A DNA stretch of 8,389 bases from Comamonadaceae bacterium (GCA_947505995.1 CANNNB010000096.1:1-8389), one strand, 5' to 3'; counted from the stretch's first letter, positions 1-7,123 are shown. Notes: generated by a model from the sequence alone, not told the origin. Program-made: numbers and translations.

Positions 1-242
1 CGCGCCGTATTTTGCGAGGCAATGACACCGCCGCCGCCGCCAATGTTGTCAACCACCACAGATTGGCCCAACACTTTGGCCCAGCGCTCACACAGGGCAC
101 GGCCCACCATGTCAGAACCACCGCCGGCAGCCACTGGCACGATGTATCGAATGGGTTTGCTGGGATAGGCCGACTGGGCTTGGCTAAGCCCTGAAAGGCC
201 AAACAGCATGGGACTGGCTTGAAGCAGGGTGCGTCTTTTCAT
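1..242 (-). CDS. Bug/TctC-family periplasmic solute-binding protein (N-terminal part, cut by window edge)
   Basis: This is the first 80 codons of a periplasmic binding protein of the Bug (TctC-like) family. Such proteins capture carboxylates or other small solutes for tripartite tricarboxylate transporters or for sensing. The start ATG (complement of 240-242) has a purine-rich AGAAGAAAAGA stretch just upstream. Residues 1-23 form a signal peptide: Lys2-Arg3-Arg4-Thr-Leu-Leu-Gln resembles a twin-arginine (Tat) motif, followed by a mildly hydrophobic stretch and a Ser-Gln-Ala-type cleavage region. The mature start reads YPSKPIRYIVP, then VAAGGGSDMVGRAL and a GQSVVVDN-type strand, the usual order for the first lobe of Bug proteins (compare the family pattern P-x-[RK]-x-I-V-P/GG-x-x-D-x-x-x-R). 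A run of five glycines (about residues 69-73) follows. About 240 residues are missing to the left, so the ligand cannot be guessed. No tctA/tctB is visible beside it, so it may be an orphan Bug gene or the first gene of a cluster continuing to the left. The family call is firm. Confidence 0.9.
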   Translation of the reverse strand, partial: MKRRTLLQASPMLFGLSGLSQAQSAYPSKPIRYIVPVAAGGGSDMVGRALCERWAKVLGQSVVVDNIGGGGGVIASQNTA

Positions 243-331
243 GTCTTTTCTTCTAAGGGGTAAGTACTCCAAAGTTTAGCCCAGACTATCCTGAATTGCA
301 CCTTTTGCGCGCACAGAAGGCTTGAATTCCT

Positions 332-359
332 CTCACAATCCTAGTTGGCACTTTACAAT
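332..359 (+). promoter_or_regulatory. possible sigma70-type promoter of dcd
   Basis: A good -10 hexamer, TACAAT (354-359, five of six matches), follows a weak -35, CTCACA (332-337, four of six), with a 16-base spacer. Transcription would begin near 366 and leave a leader of about 30 bases before the dcd start at 397. It lies in the 154-base divergent region 243-396, which holds nothing else I can support; I found no convincing promoter there for the minus-strand Bug gene. This is a match by eye only. Confidence 0.35.
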
Positions 360-396
360 GTTGCCTTGCATCAAAGAATGTTGGAAAGACAAAGAG

Positions 397-966
397 ATGA
401 CGATCAAAAGCGACAAATGGATTCGCCGTATGGCTCAAGAGCACGGCATGATTGAGCCTTTCGAGCCAGGGCAAGTGCGTCAAAACGCCACCGGCGAGAA
501 AATTGTGAGCTACGGCACCAGCAGCTATGGCTACGACATTCGCTGCGCCCCAGAGTTCAAGGTGTTTACCAACATTTACAGCACGGTGGTCGACCCCAAG
601 AATTTTGACGAAAAAAGCTTTGTCGACATCCATTCCGATGTCTGCGTCATTCCCCCCAACAGCTTTGCCTTGGCCCGCACCTTGGAATACTTCCGTATTC
701 CGCGCAATGTCCTCACCATTTGTCTGGGCAAAAGCACCTATGCCCGCTGCGGCATCATTGTCAATGTGACCCCCTTCGAACCCGAGTGGGAAGGCTATGT
801 CACCCTCGAATTCAGCAATACCACCCCTCTGCCAGCCAAGATCTACGCTGGGGAAGGCTGTGCCCAGGTTTTGTTCTTTGAAAGCGATGAAGTTTGCGAG
901 ACCAGCTACAAAGATCGCGGCGGAAAATACCAGGGACAGGTGGGTGTCACATTGCCTAAGACCTAA
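397..966 (+). CDS. dcd: dCTP deaminase
   Basis: A cytoplasmic enzyme that deaminates dCTP to dUTP and ammonia, feeding dUTP/dUMP to thymidylate synthesis. The 189-residue protein matches the betaproteobacterial Dcd pattern over its whole length: [13 protein letters not shown] at the start, [14 protein letters not shown] (38-50), [18 protein letters not shown] (about 64-77), [19 protein letters not shown] (85-103), GKSTYARCG (111-119), [18 protein letters not shown] (124-141) and a C-terminal GGKYQGQ...LPKT. Known catalytic and binding residues of the family are present: Glu138 in TLEF, Ser113 and Arg117 in GKSTYARCG. The ATG at 397 is preferred because a GGAAAG ribosome-binding site (383-388) sits 8 bases upstream and the protein then has the normal family length. 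The frame stays open upstream to a TTG at 322, but that extension is not Dcd-like. rhlE follows after 20 bases on the same strand, so co-transcription is likely. The short Dcd form implies a homotrimer without fused dUTPase activity. Confidence 0.97.
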   Translation: MTIKSDKWIRRMAQEHGMIEPFEPGQVRQNATGEKIVSYGTSSYGYDIRCAPEFKVFTNIYSTVVDPKNFDEKSFVDIHSDVCVIPPNSFALARTLEYFRIPRNVLTICLGKSTYARCGIIVNVTPFEPEWEGYVTLEFSNTTPLPAKIYAGEGCAQVLFFESDEVCETSYKDRGGKYQGQVGVTLPKT

Positions 967-986
967 AGTGCGACAATAGCGGGTTA

Positions 987-2444
987 ATGACCGACTCTTT
1001 TTCAAATCTATCGCTGGCAGAACCGCTGGCACGTGCCGTAGCCGAAATGGGCTATGAATCCATGACCCCCATTCAAGCCCAGGCCATTCCTGTGGTTTTG
1101 ACGGGCAAAGACGTGATGGGCGCAGCGCAAACAGGTACCGGTAAAACGGCTGCTTTTTCTTTGCCGCTACTCCAACGCCTGTTAAAGCACGAAAACACAT
1201 CCACATCTCCAGCGCGCCATCCTGTGCGCGCTTTGGTGCTATTGCCCACCCGCGAACTGGCCGATCAGGTCGCACAGCAAATTAAGCTGTATGCCAAGTA
1301 CACCCAAATGCGCAGTGCCGTGGTGTTTGGTGGCATGGACATGAAGCCACAAACCCTTGAGCTCAAAAGAGGCGTTGAAATTCTGGTGGCCACACCAGGT
1401 CGCTTGCTTGATCACATTGAAGCCAAAAACGCGGTGCTGAACCAAGTTGAATATGTGGTCCTCGACGAAGCCGACCGCATGCTTGATATTGGCTTCTTGC
1501 CAGACTTGCAGCGCATCTTGAGTTTCTTGCCTAAGCAGCGCACCACGCTGTTGTTCTCTGCCACTTTTTCCCCTGAAATCAAGCGCTTGGCGGGAAGCTA
1601 TTTGCAAGATCCCGTAACCATTGAGGTGGCCCGGCCCAACGAAACAGCCTCTACTGTAGAGCAACGTTTTTACAGTGCGCAAGATGACGACAAGCGCAGG
1701 CTTGTGAAAGCTGTTTTAAACGAGCGCGGCATCAAACAAGCCTTTATCTTTGTGAACAGCAAGCTGGGTTGCGGTCGCTTGGCGCGCTCCCTTGAGCGCG
1801 AAGGTTTGGTCACTGCTGCCTTGCATGGCGACAAGACCCAAGACGAACGCCTCAAAGCGCTTGAGGCTTTCAAAAAAGGCGAAGTCGATTTGCTGGTCTG
1901 CACCGATGTGGCAGCCCGAGGTCTCGACATCAAAGATGTGCCTGCTGTGTTCAACTTTGATGTGCCCTTCAATGCCGAAGATTATGTGCACCGCATTGGT
2001 CGAACAGGGCGTGCTGGCGCCTCTGGACTGGCTGTGACTTTGGTCTCACCCTCCGACATGCGCTTGGTAGCCGATATTGAAAAGCTGATTAAAACCAAAC
2101 TTCAAGTCGAAAACTACCCCTTAGAAGAAGACCGCTCGCGAGGCAATTTAAGCGAAGGTCGCCGAGAAGAGCGGCGTGACGATCGCCGAGAAGACAGAAG
2201 ACCTGAGCGTGGCTTTGAGCGGCGCCGTGAGGAAGAGGCCCCCCGCGACCGTCGCAGCAGTTTCAGACCCGCTCAAGTGTCAAGAGATCCTTTTTTTGAG
2301 AAACCCTACGAGGCCCCTAGCTTGGAGCAAGCTGCAGCGGCGTCATGGGAAGCATCGCCCAAAACGACCGCTTCTCGTTCAGGTATTTCTGCCAACATCA
2401 AGCCCAAGCGCAAGGTGGCGGCTTTGTTCAAGTCTGGCGAATAA
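987..2444 (+). CDS. rhlE: DEAD-box ATP-dependent RNA helicase, RhlE type
   Basis: A cytoplasmic RNA helicase that unwinds short duplexes with ATP; RhlE proteins act in rRNA maturation and in mRNA turnover with the degradosome. All DEAD-box motifs are visible in order in the 485 residues: Phe5 and the Q motif ending MTPIQ (26-30), Walker A AQTGTGKT (47-54), PTREL (87-91), GG (115-116), TPGR (136-139), DEAD (160-163), SAT (191-193), FIFVN (253-257), TDVAARGLD (306-314) and HRIGRTGR (335-342). The core ends near 372. A charged, disordered tail follows, with Arg/Glu/Asp-rich repeats at about 383-425, then DPFFEKPYE (434-442) and a basic end IKPKRKVAALF (471-481); this tail is typical of betaproteobacterial RhlE and probably binds RNA. 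The ATG at 987 gives the conserved N-terminus although no good Shine-Dalgarno precedes it. It lies 20 bases after dcd and may be read through from it. RhlE is the closest subfamily by core length and tail; other DEAD-box paralogues (SrmB, DbpA) fit less well. Confidence 0.94.
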   Translation: MTDSFSNLSLAEPLARAVAEMGYESMTPIQAQAIPVVLTGKDVMGAAQTGTGKTAAFSLPLLQRLLKHENTSTSPARHPVRALVLLPTRELADQVAQQIKLYAKYTQMRSAVVFGGMDMKPQTLELKRGVEILVATPGRLLDHIEAKNAVLNQVEYVVLDEADRMLDIGFLPDLQRILSFLPKQRTTLLFSATFSPEIKRLAGSYLQDPVTIEVARPNETASTVEQRFYSAQDDDKRRLVKAVLNERGIKQAFIFVNSKLGCGRLARSLEREGLVTAALHGDKTQDERLKALEAFKKGEVDLLVCTDVAARGLDIKDVPAVFNFDVPFNAEDYVHRIGRTGRAGASGLAVTLVSPSDMRLVADIEKLIKTKLQVENYPLEEDRSRGNLSEGRREERRDDRREDRRPERGFERRREEEAPRDRRSSFRPAQVSRDPFFEKPYEAPSLEQAAAASWEASPKTTASRSGISANIKPKRKVAALFKSGE

Positions 2445-2468
2445 GCTGCAGCATTGGCTTGCATAGAA

Positions 2469-2487
2469 ACCCGTCAATTTGTCGGGT
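2469..2487. repeat. 19-base inverted repeat upstream of TonB receptor, possible operator
   Basis: ACCCGTCAATTTGTCGGGT is an inverted repeat with one mismatched pair (T against T) on each side of a central T. It lies 24 bases after the rhlE stop and about 50 bases before the receptor start. As RNA it could form only a five-base-pair stem with a nine-base loop and no U-tract, so a protein-binding site is a better guess than a terminator. A partly similar string, CCTGTCAAAATACGGG, occurs at 2521-2536 just before the start codon. It does not resemble the Fur box consensus. The role is unproven. Confidence 0.35.
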
Positions 2488-2507
2488 GAGAAAAGGCTAG
2501 ATACAAA
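2479..2507 (+). promoter_or_regulatory. possible promoter of the TonB receptor/hydrolase unit
   Basis: A weak sigma70-like pair, TTGTCG (2479-2484) and TACAAA (2502-2507), each four of six matches, has a 17-base spacer in the 93-base gap between rhlE and the receptor. It overlaps the right half of one inverted repeat and the left part of another, which would suit repression or activation at this site. Both hexamers are imperfect and were picked by eye. Confidence 0.25.
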
Positions 2508-2514
2508 GTATTTA
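2498..2514. repeat. inverted repeat TAgATAC-AAA-GTATtTA, possible operator
   Basis: ATAC and GTAT (2501-2504 and 2508-2511) are perfect arms around AAA. A flanking TA/TA pair extends the symmetry, with one mismatched pair between. It overlaps the candidate -10 region of the receptor promoter, a usual place for a repressor site. A short AT-rich palindrome can arise by chance, so confidence is low. Confidence 0.25.
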
Positions 2515-2537
2515 CATTCCCCTGTCAAAATACGGGA

Positions 2538-4736
2538 ATGAAAATCAAGACACCCGTAGCACTAGCCGTTTTGTCAGCCATTTCAACCTTGGGTTTGGCA
2601 CAAAGCGCCCCACCAGCCAATGCGCCTGTTCAAGACATGGGCCGCGTCGAAATCAAAAGCAATCGCGACAACACCATGGAAGAGCGTCGACAGTCCACGG
2701 CAGCCAAAATTGTGATTGGTCGGGAAGAGCTGGACAAACAAGGTGACGGTACCTTGGGTGAAGTTTTGAAGCGCCTGCCCGGTGTCACCATTCAAGGCGC
2801 ACCAGGTCGAGGTGGTGCTATTCGCATGCGTGGTTTAGGGGGTGGCTACACCCAGATCCTTTTGGACGGGCAACGCGTTCCGCCGGGCTTCTCAGTTGAA
2901 TCCTTGACCCCTGAGATGGTGGAGAAAGTGGAAATTTTGCGTGCGCCAACTGCTGAAACAGGTGCACGTGCCATTGCTGGCACCATCAACATCATTTTGC
3001 GCGAAGGCCAGCGAGCCAACCCAGATGATTTGAAGGTGGGCAGTTCCTTTGAAAATGGACACCGATCTGAAGGCTTGAACTGGGTTCACAACCTCAAGTC
3101 TGAGTCGCTGAATGGAACGCTCACAGTTTCTGCCATGAACTCATGGCGCCCTGATGACAGTACCTCTGTCACAGATTCCAATGTTGACGCGCAAGGACTT
3201 ATGCCAGCCTGGTCTTCACACCGAGAGCGCCACTCCGTGAATTTGGGCCATCGCCAAGGCATGAACGCCAACGCCAGACTCATGTGGCGTGGTGAAGAAG
3301 GCAAAGCGCTCATTTTGATGCCCTTCATGGTGTATTCAGAGTCCAGCAGTTTGGGGCATATCGACCTCACTGAAAACAAATCGATCAGAGGCATTGCACA
3401 GCCGTTTGCTTTTGATGCGGCCAATACCACCACCAACAACCGTTTTGTGATGACGCGCTTGAATGGTCAGTGGAACCAACGTTTCTCGGCGAACGATAGA
3501 TTTGAATTTAAGTTTGGCTTGGGTGAGTCGAACTACAAGTCACGCTTTAGCCAAGTGGCCCAAGGTTCAACTGGCTTGTTCAACACCATGGACGAGTCGC
3601 AAAGTTTCAAAGATTTGTCGCAATCTTGGAACGCTAAACTCACTCAAGTTACGGCCAATGGCCACCAGTTTGTCAGCGGTCTTGAATTGGAGGGCGTGCG
3701 CAGAACGGAAGAGGCCAATACAGAGGTCTCAGACGACGCTGGCAACTTGCGCGCCAGCACGCAACGCTGGGCCATCTTCACGCAAGACGAATGGACAATC
3801 AACCCCAATTGGAGTGCGCATGCAGGCATCCGCTATGAAAGTATTCTGACTCAAGGCAGCAACGAAGAGGGCGAGAAGCGCAACAAGAGTGGTGTCCTAA
3901 CGCCCCTCTTGCATGCTGTTTGGAAACCCATTCCTCAAAGTCGTGATCAAGTTCGAATGAGCCTCACGCGCAGTTACAAAACACCCACCTTGTTCAATAT
4001 GGTTGCCAGAACGGCATTGTCCCGCGAAGCCAATAGTCCAACACGTCCCGATCGAATTGGCAATCCTGGCCTGAAGCCTGAATTGGCAACGGGCATTGAC
4101 ATTGCGGTCGAGCGGTATTTGGCAGAGGGCGGTGTCTTGAGTGCCAATTTATTCAGGCGCAACATCAGCGATTTGATTCGCTCCGTCACCAGCGAGCGCT
4201 ATGACACGGCGTGGGCGCCGGGTCTGCGACGATTCGTTTCTAGTCCTCAAAACGTGGGAGATGCCATCACTCAGGGTCTTGAGTTGGAAGCCAAGTTCAG
4301 GTTGAACCAAGTCTGGCAAGCCGCCCCACCCGTAGACGTTCGAAGCAACTTAAGTTTCTTTGACTCTAAGGTCTTGGATGTCATGGGTCCTAACAATCGC
4401 TTAGACCAGCAACCTAGCATGACAGCTAACTTAGGGGCTGACTACCGCGTCCGTGCCATTCCTCTTACGCTGGGTGGCAATGTCAATATCAACCCAGACT
4501 ACACCACGCGTCGAACCGATCAACAATGGGCTTACCAGGGCTCCAAGCGAGTCGTTGATGTTTATGGCCTTTGGAAGTTTTCACCGGCCACGGCTTTGCG
4601 TGTGACGGTTAGCAATCTCACACCTCGTGATTACCTCACGGGTACAACGTATATTGGCAATGGTTTCTCAGAAACAGCCAATACCAACACGCGCAATTGG
4701 CAAAATGTTCAGGTTCGATTGGAAATGAAAATTTAA
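2538..4736 (+). CDS. TonB-dependent outer-membrane receptor, ligand unknown
   Basis: An outer-membrane beta-barrel that imports a scarce ligand (iron chelates, cobalamin, sugars or other compounds) using energy passed by TonB-ExbBD. Residues 1 to about 21 are a Sec signal peptide (KIK, then a hydrophobic run ending GLA). The mature N-terminus carries a possible TonB-box-like segment, MGRVEIKS (34-41). The plug domain spans about 54-155, with the conserved IRMRGLGGGYTQILLDGQRV (95-114) and VEILRAPTAETGARAIAGTINI (131-152). The rest is barrel, with the family landmark LTRSYKTPTLFNM (476-488) and IGNPGLKPELA (507-517). The full length of 732 residues is intact. There is no STN signalling extension, so it should be a plain transporter and not a sigma/anti-sigma transducer. 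The last strand ends NVQVRLEMKI, with Ile instead of the usual aromatic residue. The start has almost no spaced Shine-Dalgarno (GGGA directly abuts the ATG), but the signal peptide fixes it. The alpha/beta hydrolase starts 12 bases downstream, so the two are surely co-transcribed. The receptor family is certain; the ligand is not. Confidence 0.93.
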   Translation: MKIKTPVALAVLSAISTLGLAQSAPPANAPVQDMGRVEIKSNRDNTMEERRQSTAAKIVIGREELDKQGDGTLGEVLKRLPGVTIQGAPGRGGAIRMRGLGGGYTQILLDGQRVPPGFSVESLTPEMVEKVEILRAPTAETGARAIAGTINIILREGQRANPDDLKVGSSFENGHRSEGLNWVHNLKSESLNGTLTVSAMNSWRPDDSTSVTDSNVDAQGLMPAWSSHRERHSVNLGHRQGMNANARLMWRGEEGKALILMPFMVYSESSSLGHIDLTENKSIRGIAQPFAFDAANTTTNNRFVMTRLNGQWNQRFSANDRFEFKFGLGESNYKSRFSQVAQGSTGLFNTMDESQSFKDLSQSWNAKLTQVTANGHQFVSGLELEGVRRTEEANTEVSDDAGNLRASTQRWAIFTQDEWTINPNWSAHAGIRYESILTQGSNEEGEKRNKSGVLTPLLHAVWKPIPQSRDQVRMSLTRSYKTPTLFNMVARTALSREANSPTRPDRIGNPGLKPELATGIDIAVERYLAEGGVLSANLFRRNISDLIRSVTSERYDTAWAPGLRRFVSSPQNVGDAITQGLELEAKFRLNQVWQAAPPVDVRSNLSFFDSKVLDVMGPNNRLDQQPSMTANLGADYRVRAIPLTLGGNVNINPDYTTRRTDQQWAYQGSKRVVDVYGLWKFSPATALRVTVSNLTPRDYLTGTTYIGNGFSETANTNTRNWQNVQVRLEMKI

Positions 4737-4740
4737 AGGA
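4736..4740 (+). promoter_or_regulatory. ribosome-binding site deciding the hydrolase start
   Basis: AAGGA overlaps the last base of the receptor stop codon. It is only 2 bases from the ATG at 4743 but 8 bases from the ATG at 4749, so the second ATG has the normal spacing and is preferred. Confidence 0.6.
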
Positions 4741-4748
4741 CGATGGCC

Positions 4749-5615
4749 ATGACTACCCAAAATGCCGCTTGGTTCGACAGCATGTACAACAACCGGGCAT
4801 TGGTGGCAGACCATGCTGCTCATTTCGCTCATTGGGCTCAATCCTCCGCAGATGCGCGCGCGGCTTTGAAATGTTCGCTCGACATTGCCTACGGCGATGG
4901 CCCCAATGAAAGCTTAGACATCTTTCCAGCCAGCAAGCCCAATGCGCCCGTGGTGGTTTTTATTCATGGTGGTTATTGGCGCAGTCTCGACAAAGCCGAT
5001 CATTCGTTTGTCGCGCCACCTTTGCATGACATGGGGGCATGTGTGGTGGTGGTGAACTATGCTTTGTGCCCTGGCACTGTTGAGAAGCCTGTCACCATTC
5101 CTGACATTGCGCTCCAAATGGTCAAGGCCATGGCCTGGACTTGGCAAAACATTGCTCAACATGGCGGCAATCCAAGCAATGTGTCTGTGGCAGGACATTC
5201 TGCGGGCGGACATCTGGCTGCCATGCTGTTGGCTTGCGACTGGCAAAGCGTTGACCCTGGTATGCCTGCTCATTGGATTCAAAAGGCGTTGTCTATTTCT
5301 GGTTTGTACGATCTCACACCACTGCGCAAAACACCTTTCCTTCAAGACTCACTCAGGCTGACTGCAAAGCACGCACGCATGGCCAGTCCGGCTTATTGGC
5401 CTCGGCCTAAGCAGGGAGTTTTGTACACCGTGGCAGGTGGTGATGAGAGTCAAGAATTTTTGCGTCACAACCGTTTGATTCACCAAACCTGGGGTGCGCG
5501 TACTGTTCCAGTTTGCGAAGAATTGGCGGGCTTGAATCACTTTAGCATCGTGACCGATCTCACCCAAAAAGGCACTCGATTGAATGCCTTGATGAAAGCC
5601 TGTTTAGGCCTTTGA
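4749..5615 (+). CDS. alpha/beta hydrolase, kynurenine formamidase-like (HGGYW type)
   Basis: A soluble serine hydrolase of the alpha/beta fold, 288 residues from this start. The oxyanion-hole motif HGGYW (73-77), the nucleophile elbow GHSAGG (149-154, Ser151), the acid Asp232 in VAGGDES and His264 in LNHFS form a complete expected catalytic triad. HGGYW, a PDIA segment before the elbow and the GLYDL stretch (about 185-189) are the pattern of the eukaryotic-type arylformamidase/esterase group (AFMID, Bna7). Family knowledge therefore suggests cleavage of N-formylkynurenine or of small esters and amides. It is unrelated to the metal-dependent cyclase-type KynB found in many bacteria. There is no signal peptide, so it should be cytoplasmic. 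No kynA or kynU is visible, so a role in tryptophan breakdown is not supported by context. Instead it is coupled to a TonB receptor 12 bases upstream, suggesting that it processes the imported ligand (inference). An ATG at 4743 is an alternative start. Its 3' end overlaps tctA on the other strand by 12 bases. Confidence 0.88.
   Translation: MTTQNAAWFDSMYNNRALVADHAAHFAHWAQSSADARAALKCSLDIAYGDGPNESLDIFPASKPNAPVVVFIHGGYWRSLDKADHSFVAPPLHDMGACVVVVNYALCPGTVEKPVTIPDIALQMVKAMAWTWQNIAQHGGNPSNVSVAGHSAGGHLAAMLLACDWQSVDPGMPAHWIQKALSISGLYDLTPLRKTPFLQDSLRLTAKHARMASPAYWPRPKQGVLYTVAGGDESQEFLRHNRLIHQTWGARTVPVCEELAGLNHFSIVTDLTQKGTRLNALMKACLGL
5595..5613. terminator. weak hairpin across the convergent stop codons, possible bidirectional terminator
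   Basis: AAAGCCT (5595-5601), loop GTTT, then AGGCCTTT (5606-5613) forms a seven-base-pair stem with a single bulged base. It reads AAAG...CTTT on both strands, so either transcript could fold it and end in a short U-run that is part of the stem. It lies inside the coding 3' ends of the hydrolase and tctA, which have no space between them. The U-run is only three bases, so efficiency would be low. Confidence 0.3.
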
Positions 5616-7103
5616 TTGAAGTCGCTTGATGGCTGACCAAAGCGGTGGCATTAGCAAGCAAATGACCACAACGCTTAGCAAAGTCAATGACATGGGCCGA
5701 TCCCAGAATACTCGCCAGTGACCTTCGCCAATCGAGAGGGCATTGCGCATTTGTGCTTCGGCCAATGGCCCCAAGATCATGCCCACAATGACTGGGGCTA
5801 CCGGAAAATCGTAGCGGCGCATGATGGTTCCCAGCAAACCAAAACCATACATGATGAACAAATCAAAGCTGCTTTGGCGCATGCCATAAACGCCCACAGT
5901 TGCAAAAATCAAAATGCCGGCATAAAGCTGTGGTTTTGGAATTTGCAACAACTTGACCCACAAGCCCACCAGCGGCAAATTGAGTACCAGCAACATCACA
6001 TTGCCAATGTAGAGCGAGGCAATCAAGGCCCACACCAAGCTGGAAGAGTTTTGGAACAACTGCGGACCCGCTTGGATGCCATAGTTTTGCAATGCTGACA
6101 ACAAAATTGCGGCTGTGACAGAAGTGGGAATGCCCAGTGTCAACAAGGGAACCAAGGTGGCTGTGACCGCGGCATTATTGGCGGCTTCTGGTCCAGCGAC
6201 ACCTTCAATAGCGCCGACTGTCCCAAACTCTTCAGGGTATTTTGAAAGTTTCTTCTCGGTGGCATAGCTTAGAAAAGTGGGAATCTCCGAGCCGCCTGCG
6301 GGGATGGTACCAAAAGGAAAACCAATGGCCGTGCCGCGAAGCCATGCGGGCCAAGACCTGCGCCACTCTATGGGTGTCATTTGGGCCTTGGTAAGGCGGT
6401 TCATGTCGACGCTGCTCTTGCCCTCGTACAGCGCGTTGTACATGACTTCCGAAACAGCAAAGAGACCGACAGCAATCAGGACGGTTTCAATACCGTCCAT
6501 GAACTCAGGAATGTTGCCTGTGTATCGCACTTGACCCGAAATTTGGTCCATGCCCACCAAGCCCAATGCCAATCCAATGAACAATGCGCTAAGGCCTCGC
6601 ACAGTACTTTGACCCAACACGGCACTCACGGTAATGAAGGCCAACACCATCATGCAGAAATACTCTGGGGGACCCAACTTCACTGCAAATTCAGCCACCA
6701 CCGGTGCAAACAAGGTGACCAAAATGGTGGCCAAGGTGCCCGCTACAAAAGAACCAATGGCTGCTGTGGCCAAGGCCGATCCTGCGCGGCCGCTCTTAGC
6801 CATCTTGAAGCCTTCAAGTGCTGTGACCATGGTCCCTGTTTCGCCCGGTGTATTGAGCAAAATGGACGTGGTGGATCCGCCGTACATGGCACCGTAATAA
6901 ATGCCCGCGAAAAAAATCATGGAAGCTGTGGGTTCGACTTGCGCTGTGATGGGCAAGAGCATGGCCACTGTGACTGCGGGGCCTAAGCCGGGTAGCACCC
7001 CGATGGCCGTACCTAAAGCACAGCCCACAAAGGCCCAGAGTAAATTAATGGGAGTTCCGGCTGTGACAAAACCAGATAGCAGGTTGTTCCAAGTTTCTAA
7101 CAT
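5604..7103 (-). CDS. tctA: tripartite tricarboxylate transporter, large membrane subunit TctA
   Basis: The large inner-membrane permease subunit of a tripartite tricarboxylate transporter, which takes solute from the TctC binding protein using an ion gradient. At 499 residues it has the usual family length. Landmarks are [21 protein letters not shown] (31-51), [15 protein letters not shown] (74-88), [17 protein letters not shown] (264-280) and [20 protein letters not shown] (293-312), followed by [15 protein letters not shown] (321-335). The GLGP and PTSV/TP-rich segments are the two halves of the conserved TctA signature. Many hydrophobic segments, roughly 10-12, span the protein, and it ends in a short basic tail (KRLQSKA). 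A GAAAG site lies 8 bases before the ATG. It starts 20 bases after tctB, so the two are co-translated from one message. The 3' end overlaps the hydrolase gene by 12 bases tail to tail. The substrate (citrate, tartrate, other dicarboxylates or aromatic acids) is set mainly by the binding protein and cannot be stated. Confidence 0.96.
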   Translation of the reverse strand: MLETWNNLLSGFVTAGTPINLLWAFVGCALGTAIGVLPGLGPAVTVAMLLPITAQVEPTASMIFFAGIYYGAMYGGSTTSILLNTPGETGTMVTALEGFKMAKSGRAGSALATAAIGSFVAGTLATILVTLFAPVVAEFAVKLGPPEYFCMMVLAFITVSAVLGQSTVRGLSALFIGLALGLVGMDQISGQVRYTGNIPEFMDGIETVLIAVGLFAVSEVMYNALYEGKSSVDMNRLTKAQMTPIEWRRSWPAWLRGTAIGFPFGTIPAGGSEIPTFLSYATEKKLSKYPEEFGTVGAIEGVAGPEAANNAAVTATLVPLLTLGIPTSVTAAILLSALQNYGIQAGPQLFQNSSSLVWALIASLYIGNVMLLVLNLPLVGLWVKLLQIPKPQLYAGILIFATVGVYGMRQSSFDLFIMYGFGLLGTIMRRYDFPVAPVIVGMILGPLAEAQMRNALSIGEGHWRVFWDRPMSLTLLSVVVICLLMPPLWSAIKRLQSKA

Positions 7104-7123
7104 GTATCGCTTTCAACTTGGGC

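Noticed and set aside
322..396. Upstream extension of dcd to a TTG at 322
   Set aside because: The extra 25 residues are not Dcd-like, the ATG at 397 has a well-spaced GGAAAG site, and the extension would cover the best promoter candidate.
952..977. TTGCCT and GACAAT as a promoter for rhlE
   Set aside because: The spacer is only 14 bases and both hexamers are poor, so I do not list it.
286..1275. A 329-codon open frame on the minus strand opposite dcd and the start of rhlE
   Set aside because: It lies wholly antisense to two genes with unmistakable protein families, shows no recognisable domain, and has composition expected of a complementary-strand shadow.
2176..2466. A 96-codon plus-strand frame overlapping the rhlE tail and running past its stop
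   Set aside because: It is in another frame of the repetitive Arg-rich rhlE tail, has no ribosome-binding site, and the rhlE frame ends with the conserved basic C-terminal block.
2469..2487. Inverted repeat after rhlE as its intrinsic terminator
   Set aside because: The RNA stem would be only five pairs with a nine-base loop and is followed by GAGAAAAGG, not a U-tract.
4749..5615. Calling the hydrolase kynB in a tryptophan degradation pathway
   Set aside because: Bacterial KynB is a different, metal-dependent fold, and no other kynurenine pathway gene is present; only family resemblance to the eukaryotic-type enzyme supports that activity.
6381..6986. A 201-codon plus-strand open frame opposite tctA
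   Set aside because: It is rich in His, Gln and Cys in the manner of an antisense shadow of a hydrophobic membrane protein; tctA motifs on the other strand are clear.
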